Shown here: piece after piece, positions 1 through 7,159 of the stretch | How positions within the stretch are numbered: the first letter of the stretch is position 1 | Layout: the number at the start of each line of letters is the position of its first letter | Assembly: GCA_947462425.1 (NCBI GenBank) | Contig: CANHPI010000093.1 | Coordinates: 1 to 8,705, forward strand | DNA length: 8,705 bases | DNA from: Bacteroidota bacterium | GTDB lineage: Bacteria; Bacteroidota; Bacteroidia; B-17B0; B-17BO | Direction: 5' to 3' | The notes under the pieces: generated by a model | Told to the model about the DNA's origin: nothing | The model's database searches: none | Seen by the model: only the letters and a program-made list of their open reading frames with translations | Made by a program: the position numbers and the translations under genes

Positions 1-256
1 CAACTGCAAAAGATGCTTCATCCATGCCGTTTAAGTCATCAACAATAACAACACAAATTTGATTTGATGTTTCTAAGCTAAAATTTTGTAGTAGTTTTTC
101 TAGTTCTTTTTCTTCCTGTTGAGATAAAAAATCAGGAAACTCCTTAGATAAATTATTAACTAATCTCTCAGGACTCGGTCGCGCAGGAATTTGCGAAAAT
201 AAAGTGTTTACAGATAAAGTAACAAAAAGAGCAGCTATCCAAAAAAGTAATTTCAA
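1..256 (-). CDS. TPM-domain (YgcG-like) exported protein, C-terminus cut by the left edge
   Basis: The first 85 residues are visible. They open with a signal peptide (positively charged start MKLLFWIAALF, hydrophobic core, likely cleavage after residue 21 at LFS-Q). A short proline-rich linker with PARPSPERLVN (about 25-34) follows, then the beginning of a TPM domain with an acidic helix QQEEKELEKLL and the strand NQICVVIVDDL (about 65-75). This layout is typical of YgcG-like TPM proteins, which often end in a membrane anchor; that part is outside the window. TPM proteins act at or outside the inner membrane and their biochemical role is poorly known; some relatives are phosphatases. The start is a TTG placed directly after the TAA stop of the preceding TPM gene. 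It is chosen because it gives an intact signal peptide and the next in-frame ATG is deep inside the domain. It is the third gene of the lemA cluster. Confidence 0.85.
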   Translation of the reverse strand, partial: MKLLFWIAALFVTLSVNTLFSQIPARPSPERLVNNLSKEFPDFLSQQEEKELEKLLQNFSLETSNQICVVIVDDLNGMDEASFAV

Positions 257-691
257 TTAATAAGAGATGTCGTTAGAGAGTTCGTTTTTATCATTTACTT
301 GAAGGGGGAAATGTAATTTTAATTTTTCGCCACATAATTCAACTGCTTTTTCTATACCTATTAAAAGTTCGTCTTGTTTAAAATAACCAATAGCACAATC
401 GGTAATGCTTTTCCAAAAGGCATCGTCAACGTTTTGATGAATACCTTCATCTCCCCATACGGCAAAAGATTTTGAATTGATAGCTAAATAAAATAAAATA
501 CCATTTCTATCCTTTGTTTCATGCATATTAAGTTCTGTAAATTTTTTCTTACACTCTTCTAAAGGATCTGTTTTACAGAACTTTTCAATATGCACTCTAA
601 TTTCTCCAGAGGTTTGTAATTCCGCAGCCTGAATAGCTTTAATTAAGCGAGCTTCATCTGTTTTTGATATGAGTCTTTTTTTAAATAACAC
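257..691 (-). CDS. TPM-domain protein without signal peptide
   Basis: This 144-residue protein is essentially one TPM domain. Visible family features are the N-terminal helix TDEARLIKAIQAAEL (about 11-25), the strand SGEIRVHIE (28-36), and the core segment RNGILFYLAINSKSFAVWGD (about 62-81) followed by EGIHQNV. There is no signal peptide or membrane helix, so it probably sits in the cytoplasm or is recruited by LemA; that location is inferred. Short stand-alone TPM proteins between lemA and a YgcG-like gene are a common Bacteroidota arrangement. The start is GTG at 691-689, forced by the in-frame lemA stop two codons upstream. The gap to lemA is three bases, and the downstream TPM gene begins immediately after its stop, so the three genes should be co-transcribed and probably translationally coupled. 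Exact function is unknown. Confidence 0.85.
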   Translation of the reverse strand: MLFKKRLISKTDEARLIKAIQAAELQTSGEIRVHIEKFCKTDPLEECKKKFTELNMHETKDRNGILFYLAINSKSFAVWGDEGIHQNVDDAFWKSITDCAIGYFKQDELLIGIEKAVELCGEKLKLHFPLQVNDKNELSNDISY

Positions 692-694
692 CGA

Positions 695-1258
695 TTATTT
701 TGTTTCAAAATCAACTTTTGGTGCAACTTCAGAACCTGCAGTTTCTTTAAACGCGTCTTTTTTAGCAAACACTTCTTTATTTAAAAACATACTATTAAAA
801 AATCCTCTAATGTGAGAGTTGTATTCTTTTACAGCGCCATTATAATTTTGTCTGGCAACTGCAATTCTGTTTTCAGTACCTTCCAACTGAGTTTGCAAGT
901 CGCTAAAGTTTTGTGTTGAACGAATTTGTGGATATGCTTCAAAAGCTAAATTAATGGCGGTGTTTATTTTCTTGCCCATTAAATCCATGTCTTCAGGGGT
1001 TTTAGCATTTACAATTCCCGCTCTTGCTTCTGTTACTTGAGTTAAAATTCCTTTTTCGTTTGCTGCAGCACCTTTAACAGTTGCAACTAATTGAGGAATT
1101 AAATCTGCTCGGCGCTGATATGTAGCGCCTACATCGCCCCATTTTTCAGTCACGTTTTCTTGTAAATCAACGGCTGTGTTATATGAGCTTCTGTACATCA
1201 TAAACACTACAAATACTAGCCCTGCAATAGCTGCTAAAACAATATATCCTTTTTTCAT
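695..1258 (-). CDS. lemA: LemA family membrane protein
   Basis: The protein has 187 residues, normal for LemA. A single hydrophobic segment lies near the N-terminus (about residues 4-21, YIVLAAIAGLVFVVFMMY). It is followed by the family signature: NTAVDLQENVTEKWGDVGA and then the YQRRADLIPQLVATVKG block (about 48-64). The rest is helical (ARAGIVNAKTPEDMD, then FSDLQTQLEGTENRIAVARQ and NYNGAVKEYNSHI), as in the known LemA helical bundle. LemA proteins are membrane-anchored and widespread, with no agreed biochemical role; they often occur beside TPM-domain or peptidase genes. Here it leads a cluster with two TPM genes. It starts with ATG, and a Bacteroidota-like -7 box lies about 20 bases upstream. 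The family assignment is very secure; the cellular role is not. Confidence 0.96.
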   Translation of the reverse strand: MKKGYIVLAAIAGLVFVVFMMYRSSYNTAVDLQENVTEKWGDVGATYQRRADLIPQLVATVKGAAANEKGILTQVTEARAGIVNAKTPEDMDLMGKKINTAINLAFEAYPQIRSTQNFSDLQTQLEGTENRIAVARQNYNGAVKEYNSHIRGFFNSMFLNKEVFAKKDAFKETAGSEVAPKVDFETK

Positions 1259-1277
1259 TTTATTTAATTTTGAACAA

Positions 1278-1285
1278 CAAATTTA
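1278..1285 (-). promoter_or_regulatory. candidate -7 box for the lemA cluster
   Basis: Read on the minus strand this is TAAATTTG, a full match to the Bacteroidota sigma-A consensus TAnnTTTG. It lies 20 bases before the lemA ATG, so the leader would be short. No convincing TTG-type -33 element is seen at the usual 19-21 base spacing (the sequence there is AT-rich), so the call rests on the -7 match and position alone. Confidence 0.35.
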
Positions 1286-1345
1286 CACTTATTTTGCCTT
1301 TAATAATTCTAAAATAGGTTAAAAACACTTAAAATAATTAAAGCG

Positions 1346-1353
1346 TAATTTTG
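1346..1353 (+). promoter_or_regulatory. candidate -7 box for the Omp85-comEC-smr operon
   Basis: TAATTTTG matches the Bacteroidota -7 consensus TAnnTTTG on the plus strand, about 100 bases before the TTG start of the Omp85 gene. No clear -33 TTG is present at the right distance. The divergent region 1259-1454 is very AT-rich, so chance matches are likely; nothing else recognisable, such as a riboswitch or operator, was seen in it. Confidence 0.22.
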
Positions 1354-1454
1354 GATTATGTTTTTGAAAACTAAAATAATACACCAATTCATACGTTTAT
1401 TGGTTTTAATTAATTACTACAAAATAAAATTATATACTTTTAAGATTCTTTAAG

Positions 1455-3191
1455 TTGAGATATATACTTACATATTTAATAGTAGTTACGCTTTTTGCAT
1501 ACCTGCCGCTAGATGCCCAACTTGTTTATAGTCTTAAAGTAATTAACACGGATAGTGCTAGTATTTTTAAAAAGATAGATTATAAAAAACAACTTAATAA
1601 CGTCGATTTTATAAATAAGGAAATAAACACTATTTATTTATCTCTTATAAATGAAGGCTATATTTCGGCAAGTGTTGATAGTATAAAAAATGATTCTACT
1701 AATTATTGTGCATATATAAGTGTAGGAAAAAAGTATAAATGGGTGAATTTAATACATAGTCAAAAAGATCAAGGCATTGTAAGTAAATTAGGATATAATG
1801 AACATTTTTTTTCGAACCGACCCTTTAAGTTTATTGAACTATCAAGATTCATGGAAAAAATTGTCACCTATTATGAAAACAACGGCTATCCTTTTGCTTC
1901 TGCTAAATTGGATAGTTTGCAAATTAAGGATTCAAAAATTCAAGCAAAATTAGTTATTGAAAAAAATGTGTTTATAAAACTGGACAGTCTCGTAACTGAA
2001 GGTAGTGGAAAAGTGAGTCAAAAATTTTTATTGAGGTATTTGGCAATAAAACAAGGCATGCCTTATAATTCATCGGTGTTTGTAGGAGTTTCAAAAAAAA
2101 TAAAACAATTACCCTTTCTCACAGAAAAAAAACCTCCAATTATACAATTAACAGATAAACAAAATAAACTATTTTTATTTTTAGAGAAAAAAAATGCCTC
2201 GCAGTTTGACGGTATTGTTGGCATTTTACCTAACGACAAGGGTAAAACAGTGTTTACTGGAGATTTAAAAATTAAAGTCGTGAATGCTGTTTTTAAAAGT
2301 GGTGAAACAATTGACATAAATTGGCGTCGATTACAAACACAAACACAGGATTTAAAAGCAGCCGTCATATATCCGTATATTGGAGGATTGCCTGTTGGGG
2401 TTGACTATAATTTAAAAATTTATAAAAAAGACACTGCTTTTTTAGATGTAAATAATGCCCTTGGATTAAATTATTATTTCAATGGATTAAATCATATTAA
2501 AGTGTTTTATAAACAGCGAAATGCCAATTTAATATCTACATCTGGCCTTACAAACATCACTGTTTTGCCCGAATATGCAGATGTTACAACAAAAGCATAT
2601 GGCTTAGGTATTTTTATTGAAAAATTAGATTACCGATTTAATCCCCGAAAAGGAATTAGCGTTAATATTCAAGGCTCAGTTGGAACCAGACAAATTAAGA
2701 AAAACCCAAAAATAAATGATGTGGCTTACTCTACCATTGCCTTAAAAACATCACAATATCAAAGCGAAGGAATGATTGTTGGCTTTTTTAATATTTTTAA
2801 AAACCATGTTATAAAACTATCTTCTCAATTTGGAAGTGTTTTTGGTAACACTATTTATAAAAACGAATTATTTAGGATTGGAGGATTAAGAACGTTGCGA
2901 GGATTTGACGAGGAGAGTATTTATGCTTCAACATTCGTTATTCCTACAATTGAATACCGTTTTTTATTTGAGAGAAATTCTAATTTATTTGTATTTAGCG
3001 AAGGTGCTTGGTATGAAAACCAAAACGTTTCAGGTTATGTAAATGATATTCCCATAAGTGTAGGTGCTGGTATAAACTTTGAAACCAAGGCTGGCATATT
3101 TAATTTGAGTTATGCTATTGGAAAACAATTTAATACTGGTTTTGATTTAAGAATAGGTAAAATACATGCAGGGTTAACGGCATTGTTTTAG
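1455..3191 (+). CDS. Omp85-superfamily outer-membrane protein (BamA/TamA-like)
   Basis: This 578-residue protein begins with a signal peptide (MRYILTYLIVVTLFAYLPLDA, likely cleavage before Q22). About 220 residues of POTRA-like repeats follow, each with a helix ending in GY or GYPFASA (INEGYISASVD near 65-75, YYENNGYPFASAKLD near 139-153, and a third from about 172). The C-terminal half is a predicted beta-barrel of the bacterial surface antigen type. It carries LDYRFNPRKG (391-400) and the Omp85 loop-6 signature GGLRTLRGFDEES (477-488; LRGF at 481-484), and it ends in phenylalanine, as barrel substrates usually do. Omp85 proteins insert or translocate proteins or lipids at the outer membrane. 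It is smaller than typical BamA with five POTRAs, so a TamA-like or accessory role is more likely; no tamB is in view. The TTG start is favoured because it gives the signal peptide, an in-frame stop lies at 1425-1427, and the first in-frame ATG is near residue 133. It is the first gene of the comEC operon. Confidence 0.88.
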   Translation: MRYILTYLIVVTLFAYLPLDAQLVYSLKVINTDSASIFKKIDYKKQLNNVDFINKEINTIYLSLINEGYISASVDSIKNDSTNYCAYISVGKKYKWVNLIHSQKDQGIVSKLGYNEHFFSNRPFKFIELSRFMEKIVTYYENNGYPFASAKLDSLQIKDSKIQAKLVIEKNVFIKLDSLVTEGSGKVSQKFLLRYLAIKQGMPYNSSVFVGVSKKIKQLPFLTEKKPPIIQLTDKQNKLFLFLEKKNASQFDGIVGILPNDKGKTVFTGDLKIKVVNAVFKSGETIDINWRRLQTQTQDLKAAVIYPYIGGLPVGVDYNLKIYKKDTAFLDVNNALGLNYYFNGLNHIKVFYKQRNANLISTSGLTNITVLPEYADVTTKAYGLGIFIEKLDYRFNPRKGISVNIQGSVGTRQIKKNPKINDVAYSTIALKTSQYQSEGMIVGFFNIFKNHVIKLSSQFGSVFGNTIYKNELFRIGGLRTLRGFDEESIYASTFVIPTIEYRFLFERNSNLFVFSEGAWYENQNVSGYVNDIPISVGAGINFETKAGIFNLSYAIGKQFNTGFDLRIGKIHAGLTALF

Positions 3192-3260
3192 TATTTTAGT
3201 TCATCAAATTATTTCCACTTTGTAAAATTAATTTCAAAAAGTTATTTATTATTTTAGTCT

Positions 3261-5306
3261 GTGATAAACTTTAAAGCAATTCCTTTTTTAAAAATAATAG
3301 TTCCATACATCGCAGGAATTATATTTCTTCTGAATTTTGGCTTATTACCTAAATTGCATTCTGTCTTTTTAGCGTCAATTATTACATGGACAATTTCATT
3401 TATTCTCCAATGTTTTTCTAAACAAAATAATCAACTAAAAAAAATAATATATATAGCAAGCACAAACTTTCTATTATTTGTTTTAGCTCATGAAGCTGGT
3501 TTTTTATATAACGCCAAAAATAACAATAATCACTATTCGCATTATGTAAGTTCACAACCTCAATCTTTTTTTACTACAATAAATGATATTCCGGTTATCA
3601 CCGAAAAATTTATTAAACTCTCTGTTACTATCAATAGTGTTGAATTTAATAAAAAGTGGCATTACACAAATGGCAACACCATTATTTATTTAAAAAATGA
3701 TTCTATACTAAAGCCCGTTCTTGGCAATACACTTTTTTTGAAAGCTAAATTCAGTTTTGTAAACACTCCTAAAAATCCCAATGAGTTTAATTATAAATCT
3801 TTTTTAGAAAATAAAAATATATTTCATACAGTTTATGCAAATCCTGCAGACGTTCAATTAATCTCTAGAGCAAACACTATATTTAGATTAACTGAATTAG
3901 GAACTAAAATAAAGTCACATTTAGTATCCGTATTAAGAAATAGCAAGTTATCTCGGGAGGCTTTTTCAATAGGTTCGGCATTATTAGTTGGCTATGATGA
4001 CGAAATAGAAAGTGATGTTATGCAGAGTTTTTCTCATTCGGGAACCTTGCATATTTTATCTGTATCTGGCATGCACACGGGTGTATTGTATGCCATTTTA
4101 ATTTTTATATTTTCAAAATTAGATAAATATGATAGATATAAAAAAACAAAGTTTGCTGTTATATTGTTGTTTTTAATACTATTTGTTTTTATAACTGGCT
4201 TTTCTCCCTCTATATTAAGAGCAGCATTAATGTTGACTTTGGTTTTGTTTGGTAAAACGTTTTATAAACAAGGCAACTCTTTTAATACACTATTTTTATC
4301 AGCGTTTTTATTGTTGCTTTATAATCCGTACTTGATTATAGATGTCGGATTTTTACTAAGTTATTTTGCTGTTTTTGGAATCATGTATTTCTATCCATTA
4401 TTAAATAAGTTATATGTGTTTGATAATAAAATTGCACAATGGTTATGGACAAGTGTTTTAATTTCGGTTGCTGCGACCTTATTTACATTACCAATTTCAC
4501 TTTACTTTTTCCATCAGTTTCCTATTTGGTTTGCGTTATCCAATTTGATTATTATTCCGATAAGTATGTTAGTTATGATTGCTGCTATTTGTTTTATAGC
4601 CTTGTATAAATTAGCCATTGTTAATCAGGTTTTAGTATATACAATTAATGCATCAACATCCTTAATGCTTTGGTTTGCAAAATTAACAGACAATTCCACG
4701 TATGGATTTATTGATTTTATTCCATTTTCATTTTCGGATTTAGTTTTTATGACTATAAGCATTGGCTTGTGTTTAATCATAATCTATAGGAAACAGTATA
4801 ATAGTGTTTTAGCTTTATGTTTTACAATTATTGCTTGGCTGTCTGTTTCTATTTATTCTAATTATCAGCAATCGCAACAAAACCAATTAATTATTTTCCA
4901 CGTTAAACATAAATCATTTTATGCATTACGAGTTGGACAATGCGTGTACGCAGATTTTTATGGAATTAACCAAAATGAATTTCAGCGAAATGTAAAACCT
5001 TATTTACTTACCATTTCTAATTTAAAAATAATTCAAACTAAAAGTAGTATATTAAAAGTTGATTCTTCCTCGGTTTTAAATGTTAGTCAGCCAAATACAC
5101 ATTACCCTTTTTTAAATGCTAATTATATAATAGTAAGTAACAATGTGCCGATAGAATTGACAACTAATTATAAAACAAAGTCGATAATCATTGCCGATTG
5201 CTCTAACAGTTATAAATTTGTAAAAAGATTGAAAAAGGAGTGTGCTTTATTAGAAGTGCCTTTTTATTGGGTTAAAGAAACAGGAGCAGTACAAATAAAT
5301 TTATAA
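3261..5306 (+). CDS. comEC: ComEC/Rec2-family DNA uptake channel protein
   Basis: ComEC forms the inner-membrane channel that carries single-stranded DNA into the cytoplasm during natural transformation. The 681 residues show N-terminal hydrophobic helices (about 8-80) and then a DUF4131 region (about 85-205) with the family block NTPKNPNEFNYKSFLENKNI. The polytopic competence domain follows (about 230-510), with conserved HILSVSGMHTGVLY (264-277), FSPSILRAALM (314-324) and NPYLIIDVGFLLSYFAVFGI (355-374). The last 145 residues occupy the place of the metallo-beta-lactamase-like domain of longer ComEC proteins, but no HxHxDH metal motif is present. They end with the block IIIADCSNS...ETGAVQINL that I recall from Bacteroidota homologues. 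The GTG start is fixed by a TAG two codons upstream (3255-3257), and the N-terminus matches the usual IPFL-type opening. It lies 69 bases after the Omp85 gene and 23 before the Smr gene, probably in one operon. Confidence 0.95.
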   Translation: MINFKAIPFLKIIVPYIAGIIFLLNFGLLPKLHSVFLASIITWTISFILQCFSKQNNQLKKIIYIASTNFLLFVLAHEAGFLYNAKNNNNHYSHYVSSQPQSFFTTINDIPVITEKFIKLSVTINSVEFNKKWHYTNGNTIIYLKNDSILKPVLGNTLFLKAKFSFVNTPKNPNEFNYKSFLENKNIFHTVYANPADVQLISRANTIFRLTELGTKIKSHLVSVLRNSKLSREAFSIGSALLVGYDDEIESDVMQSFSHSGTLHILSVSGMHTGVLYAILIFIFSKLDKYDRYKKTKFAVILLFLILFVFITGFSPSILRAALMLTLVLFGKTFYKQGNSFNTLFLSAFLLLLYNPYLIIDVGFLLSYFAVFGIMYFYPLLNKLYVFDNKIAQWLWTSVLISVAATLFTLPISLYFFHQFPIWFALSNLIIIPISMLVMIAAICFIALYKLAIVNQVLVYTINASTSLMLWFAKLTDNSTYGFIDFIPFSFSDLVFMTISIGLCLIIIYRKQYNSVLALCFTIIAWLSVSIYSNYQQSQQNQLIIFHVKHKSFYALRVGQCVYADFYGINQNEFQRNVKPYLLTISNLKIIQTKSSILKVDSSSVLNVSQPNTHYPFLNANYIIVSNNVPIELTTNYKTKSIIIADCSNSYKFVKRLKKECALLEVPFYWVKETGAVQINL

Positions 5307-5329
5307 TATTACAAAAACAAACCATAAAG

Positions 5330-6319
5330 ATGAAATTACGAATTGGAGATAAAGTGCGTTTTTTAAACGAAGTAGGCGAAGGCGTAATTACACGATTTAA
5401 AGACAAAGAAACCGTTTTTGTTGAAATGACAGATGGTTTTGAAATCCCCTATCTTTGTAAGCATTTAGTGCCAATACACACCGAGCTTATTTTAAACCCG
5501 GAGGTTGAAAACATTGAAATGGAATTGGAAACCATTTTATCTGATTCTATATATTTTATTATTGAGCCAGACCATGAGATGCCGGCATTGGTGAGTGATT
5601 ATAAATTTTATTTATTTAATTCATCTTCTTACAATGTATCATTTTCGTATTCGGTAAAAGATGATGAGTATTTTCAAACCTTAAAACACGGCGAGTTAGG
5701 AGCATACCAAAAAGTGTTTTTGAAACAAGTTAAGAAAAACTTTTTTAAAGAATATGTATATCATAAGGTGGAATGTTTGTTTTATAAAAACATGCATTAC
5801 AAATCTCAAATACCATTAGCGGAAATTTTATACATCAACGATAAAATTATGTCGCAATCAACTTTAATTCAACACAACGAATTTAAATTTCCAGTTTACG
5901 CATACATTTTAAAAGAAAACTTTCTTGATAAAGAAGTGATTGAAAGAGCTTTTAATATTGAAGATTTAATGAGGTTAAAAGCAATTAAGGAATTTAAACA
6001 GCCACAAAAAAAATCAGTTGCAAAACAAAAAATAAAAGATTTAACAAAAGAAATTGATTTACATATTGAACAGTTAATAGACTCTCATAGTGGATTAACT
6101 AACTCCGAAATTTTATCTATTCAATTAGAACGTTTTGAAAAAGAAATTCAGTATTGTTTGAGTAATGGGATTAAAAAACTAATTGTAATACATGGTGTTG
6201 GAAATGGCAAACTAAAACAAGAAATTGTTTCTATTTTAAAAACCATTGATGATATTACGTATTATGATGCCTCCTATAAAAACTACGGGTATGGAGCCAC
6301 CGAGATCATGATTCATTAA
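5330..6319 (+). CDS. DUF2027 and Smr domain protein
   Basis: The 329-residue protein starts with a small beta-rich module of the DUF2027 family (MKLRIGDKVRFLNEVGEGVI, then VFVEMTDGFEIPYL to about residue 50). A beta-rich middle region (about 60-200) follows, then a lysine-rich linker (about 222-240). The C-terminal Smr domain (241-329) has the EIDLHIEQL motif (D243, H245), HGVGNGKLK (288-296) and a terminal GATEIMIH. Smr domains, first seen in MutS2, bind nucleic acid and in several cases cut DNA or RNA; the D-L-H and HGxGxG elements are the usual functional residues and are intact. DUF2027-Smr fusions are typical of Bacteroidota, and their physiological role is not established. The ATG start follows an A-rich leader with no Shine-Dalgarno sequence. 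A link to DNA uptake with comEC is only suggested by proximity. Confidence 0.93.
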   Translation: MKLRIGDKVRFLNEVGEGVITRFKDKETVFVEMTDGFEIPYLCKHLVPIHTELILNPEVENIEMELETILSDSIYFIIEPDHEMPALVSDYKFYLFNSSSYNVSFSYSVKDDEYFQTLKHGELGAYQKVFLKQVKKNFFKEYVYHKVECLFYKNMHYKSQIPLAEILYINDKIMSQSTLIQHNEFKFPVYAYILKENFLDKEVIERAFNIEDLMRLKAIKEFKQPQKKSVAKQKIKDLTKEIDLHIEQLIDSHSGLTNSEILSIQLERFEKEIQYCLSNGIKKLIVIHGVGNGKLKQEIVSILKTIDDITYYDASYKNYGYGATEIMIH

Positions 6320-6332
6320 TTTTTTAGGTGTT

Positions 6333-6360
6333 GGTATAATGAGACTATGCCTTTTTTTCT
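6333..6360 (+). terminator. probable intrinsic terminator of the plus-strand operon
   Basis: A six-pair stem (GGTATA at 6333-6338 with TATGCC at 6346-6351, one G-T wobble) closes a seven-base loop. It is followed directly by seven T residues and then CTTT. It begins 13 bases after the Smr stop codon, in the gap between convergent genes. The stem is short, so efficiency is uncertain. Confidence 0.5.
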
Positions 6361-6375
6361 TTCCTAAAAGATTTT

Positions 6376-6387
6376 AAGCTCGAGCTT
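6376..6387. repeat. 12-base perfect palindrome in the convergent gap
   Basis: AAGCTCGAGCTT is its own reverse complement and is the most GC-rich stretch of this gap. With the flanking TTTT and AAAA (one arm carries a CAT insertion) it can form a longer imperfect hairpin. It lies 19 bases past the stop of the minus-strand LytTR gene, so it may act as that gene's terminator, but there is no clean T-tract on the minus strand (AAAATCTTTTAGG). A protein-binding site cannot be excluded. Confidence 0.35.
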
Positions 6388-6406
6388 CATAAAAATTTAC
6401 ATACTA

Positions 6407-7156
6407 TTAATATCGAAATTCATTTAAAAACGCTGCTTTATATGTTGCAGAAACTTCGATTTCAGAATTATCGTAAAGTAGGATTACTCCTCCTTTATTA
6501 TAAGATTTCACAAAATTAATATTTATAATGTGTGATTTATGAACGCGAATAAATGGCTTGTCAAGCAACTCATCAAAATGTTTTAAAAAGCGGCACACCA
6601 TTTTTTTAGAACCATTGTTAAAATAAATATCAGTAAAATTACCATTTCCCCTTAAGCGTGTAATGTCCTGTACTTTAGCCACCTCAAAACCTTCCAAGGT
6701 TGGTAAAATTATTTGTTGTGCTTCTGGTTTGGAATTACGATGATTCTCAACTATAATTTTATTACGATTCAATAATTCTTTATTTTGTAACTGCTGCTGA
6801 ACTTTATTAACTGCTATTATTAACTCTTCAATACTTACAGGTTTTAATAAATAATAAGCGGCGCTCTGATTTAACGCCTTTAAAGAATATTGCGAAAAAG
6901 CAGTTACAAAAATTGTTTCAAAATAAACATCTTTGCAACCTTCCAATACATCAAACGCATTTCCAAAAGGCATTTCAACATCCAAAAAAACTAATTCTGG
7001 TTTTATTTCATTAATTAAAGCAATACCTTCTTTACTATTGTATGCTTCGCCAACTATTTCTATTTGAGGACAGTATTTTTGGATATAGCTTTTCAATGCC
7101 TCTCTTGCGGCAAGCTCATCCTCTACTATCACACTTTTTATCTTATGTAATTGCAT
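6407..7156 (-). CDS. LytTR-family response regulator
   Basis: The 249 residues form a receiver domain (about 7-122) and a LytTR DNA-binding domain (about 148-249). Receiver residues are intact: acidic pair E12-D13, phospho-acceptor D59 in VFLDVEMP, T85 in IFVTAFS, and K105 in YYLLKPVS. The LytTR part shows LEGFEVAKVQDITRLRGNGN (154-173) and FIRVHKSHIINI (202-213), which are family hallmarks. It should be phosphorylated by the adjacent histidine kinase and then bind promoter DNA as a transcription factor; the target genes are unknown. The ATG lies three bases after the kinase stop, so the two are one operon with likely coupled translation. The start is supported by the receiver's first strand beginning at residue 7. 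Confidence 0.95.
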   Translation of the reverse strand: MQLHKIKSVIVEDELAAREALKSYIQKYCPQIEIVGEAYNSKEGIALINEIKPELVFLDVEMPFGNAFDVLEGCKDVYFETIFVTAFSQYSLKALNQSAAYYLLKPVSIEELIIAVNKVQQQLQNKELLNRNKIIVENHRNSKPEAQQIILPTLEGFEVAKVQDITRLRGNGNFTDIYFNNGSKKMVCRFLKHFDELLDKPFIRVHKSHIININFVKSYNKGGVILLYDNSEIEVSATYKAAFLNEFRY

Positions 7157-7159
7157 GCG

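Noticed and set aside
1400..1442. TTG at 1400-1402 with TACTTTTA at 1435-1442 as a promoter for the Omp85 gene
   Set aside because: The 32-base spacing is too long for the Bacteroidota -33/-7 pair, and the -7 box is imperfect.
2063..2368. Minus-strand open frame of 101 codons inside the Omp85 gene
   Set aside because: It is antisense to a clear coding region, has no recognisable family and has a low-complexity composition; it is best read as a shadow frame.
3219..3250. Possible internal promoter before comEC (TTTG at 3219-3222 and TATTTATT at 3243-3250)
   Set aside because: The spacing is about right (20 bases), but the -7 box matches only six of eight positions, and such matches are expected by chance in this AT-rich gap.
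7153..7158. GCATGC palindrome over the response-regulator start codon
   Set aside because: Six-base palindromes are common by chance, and nothing else marks this as an operator.
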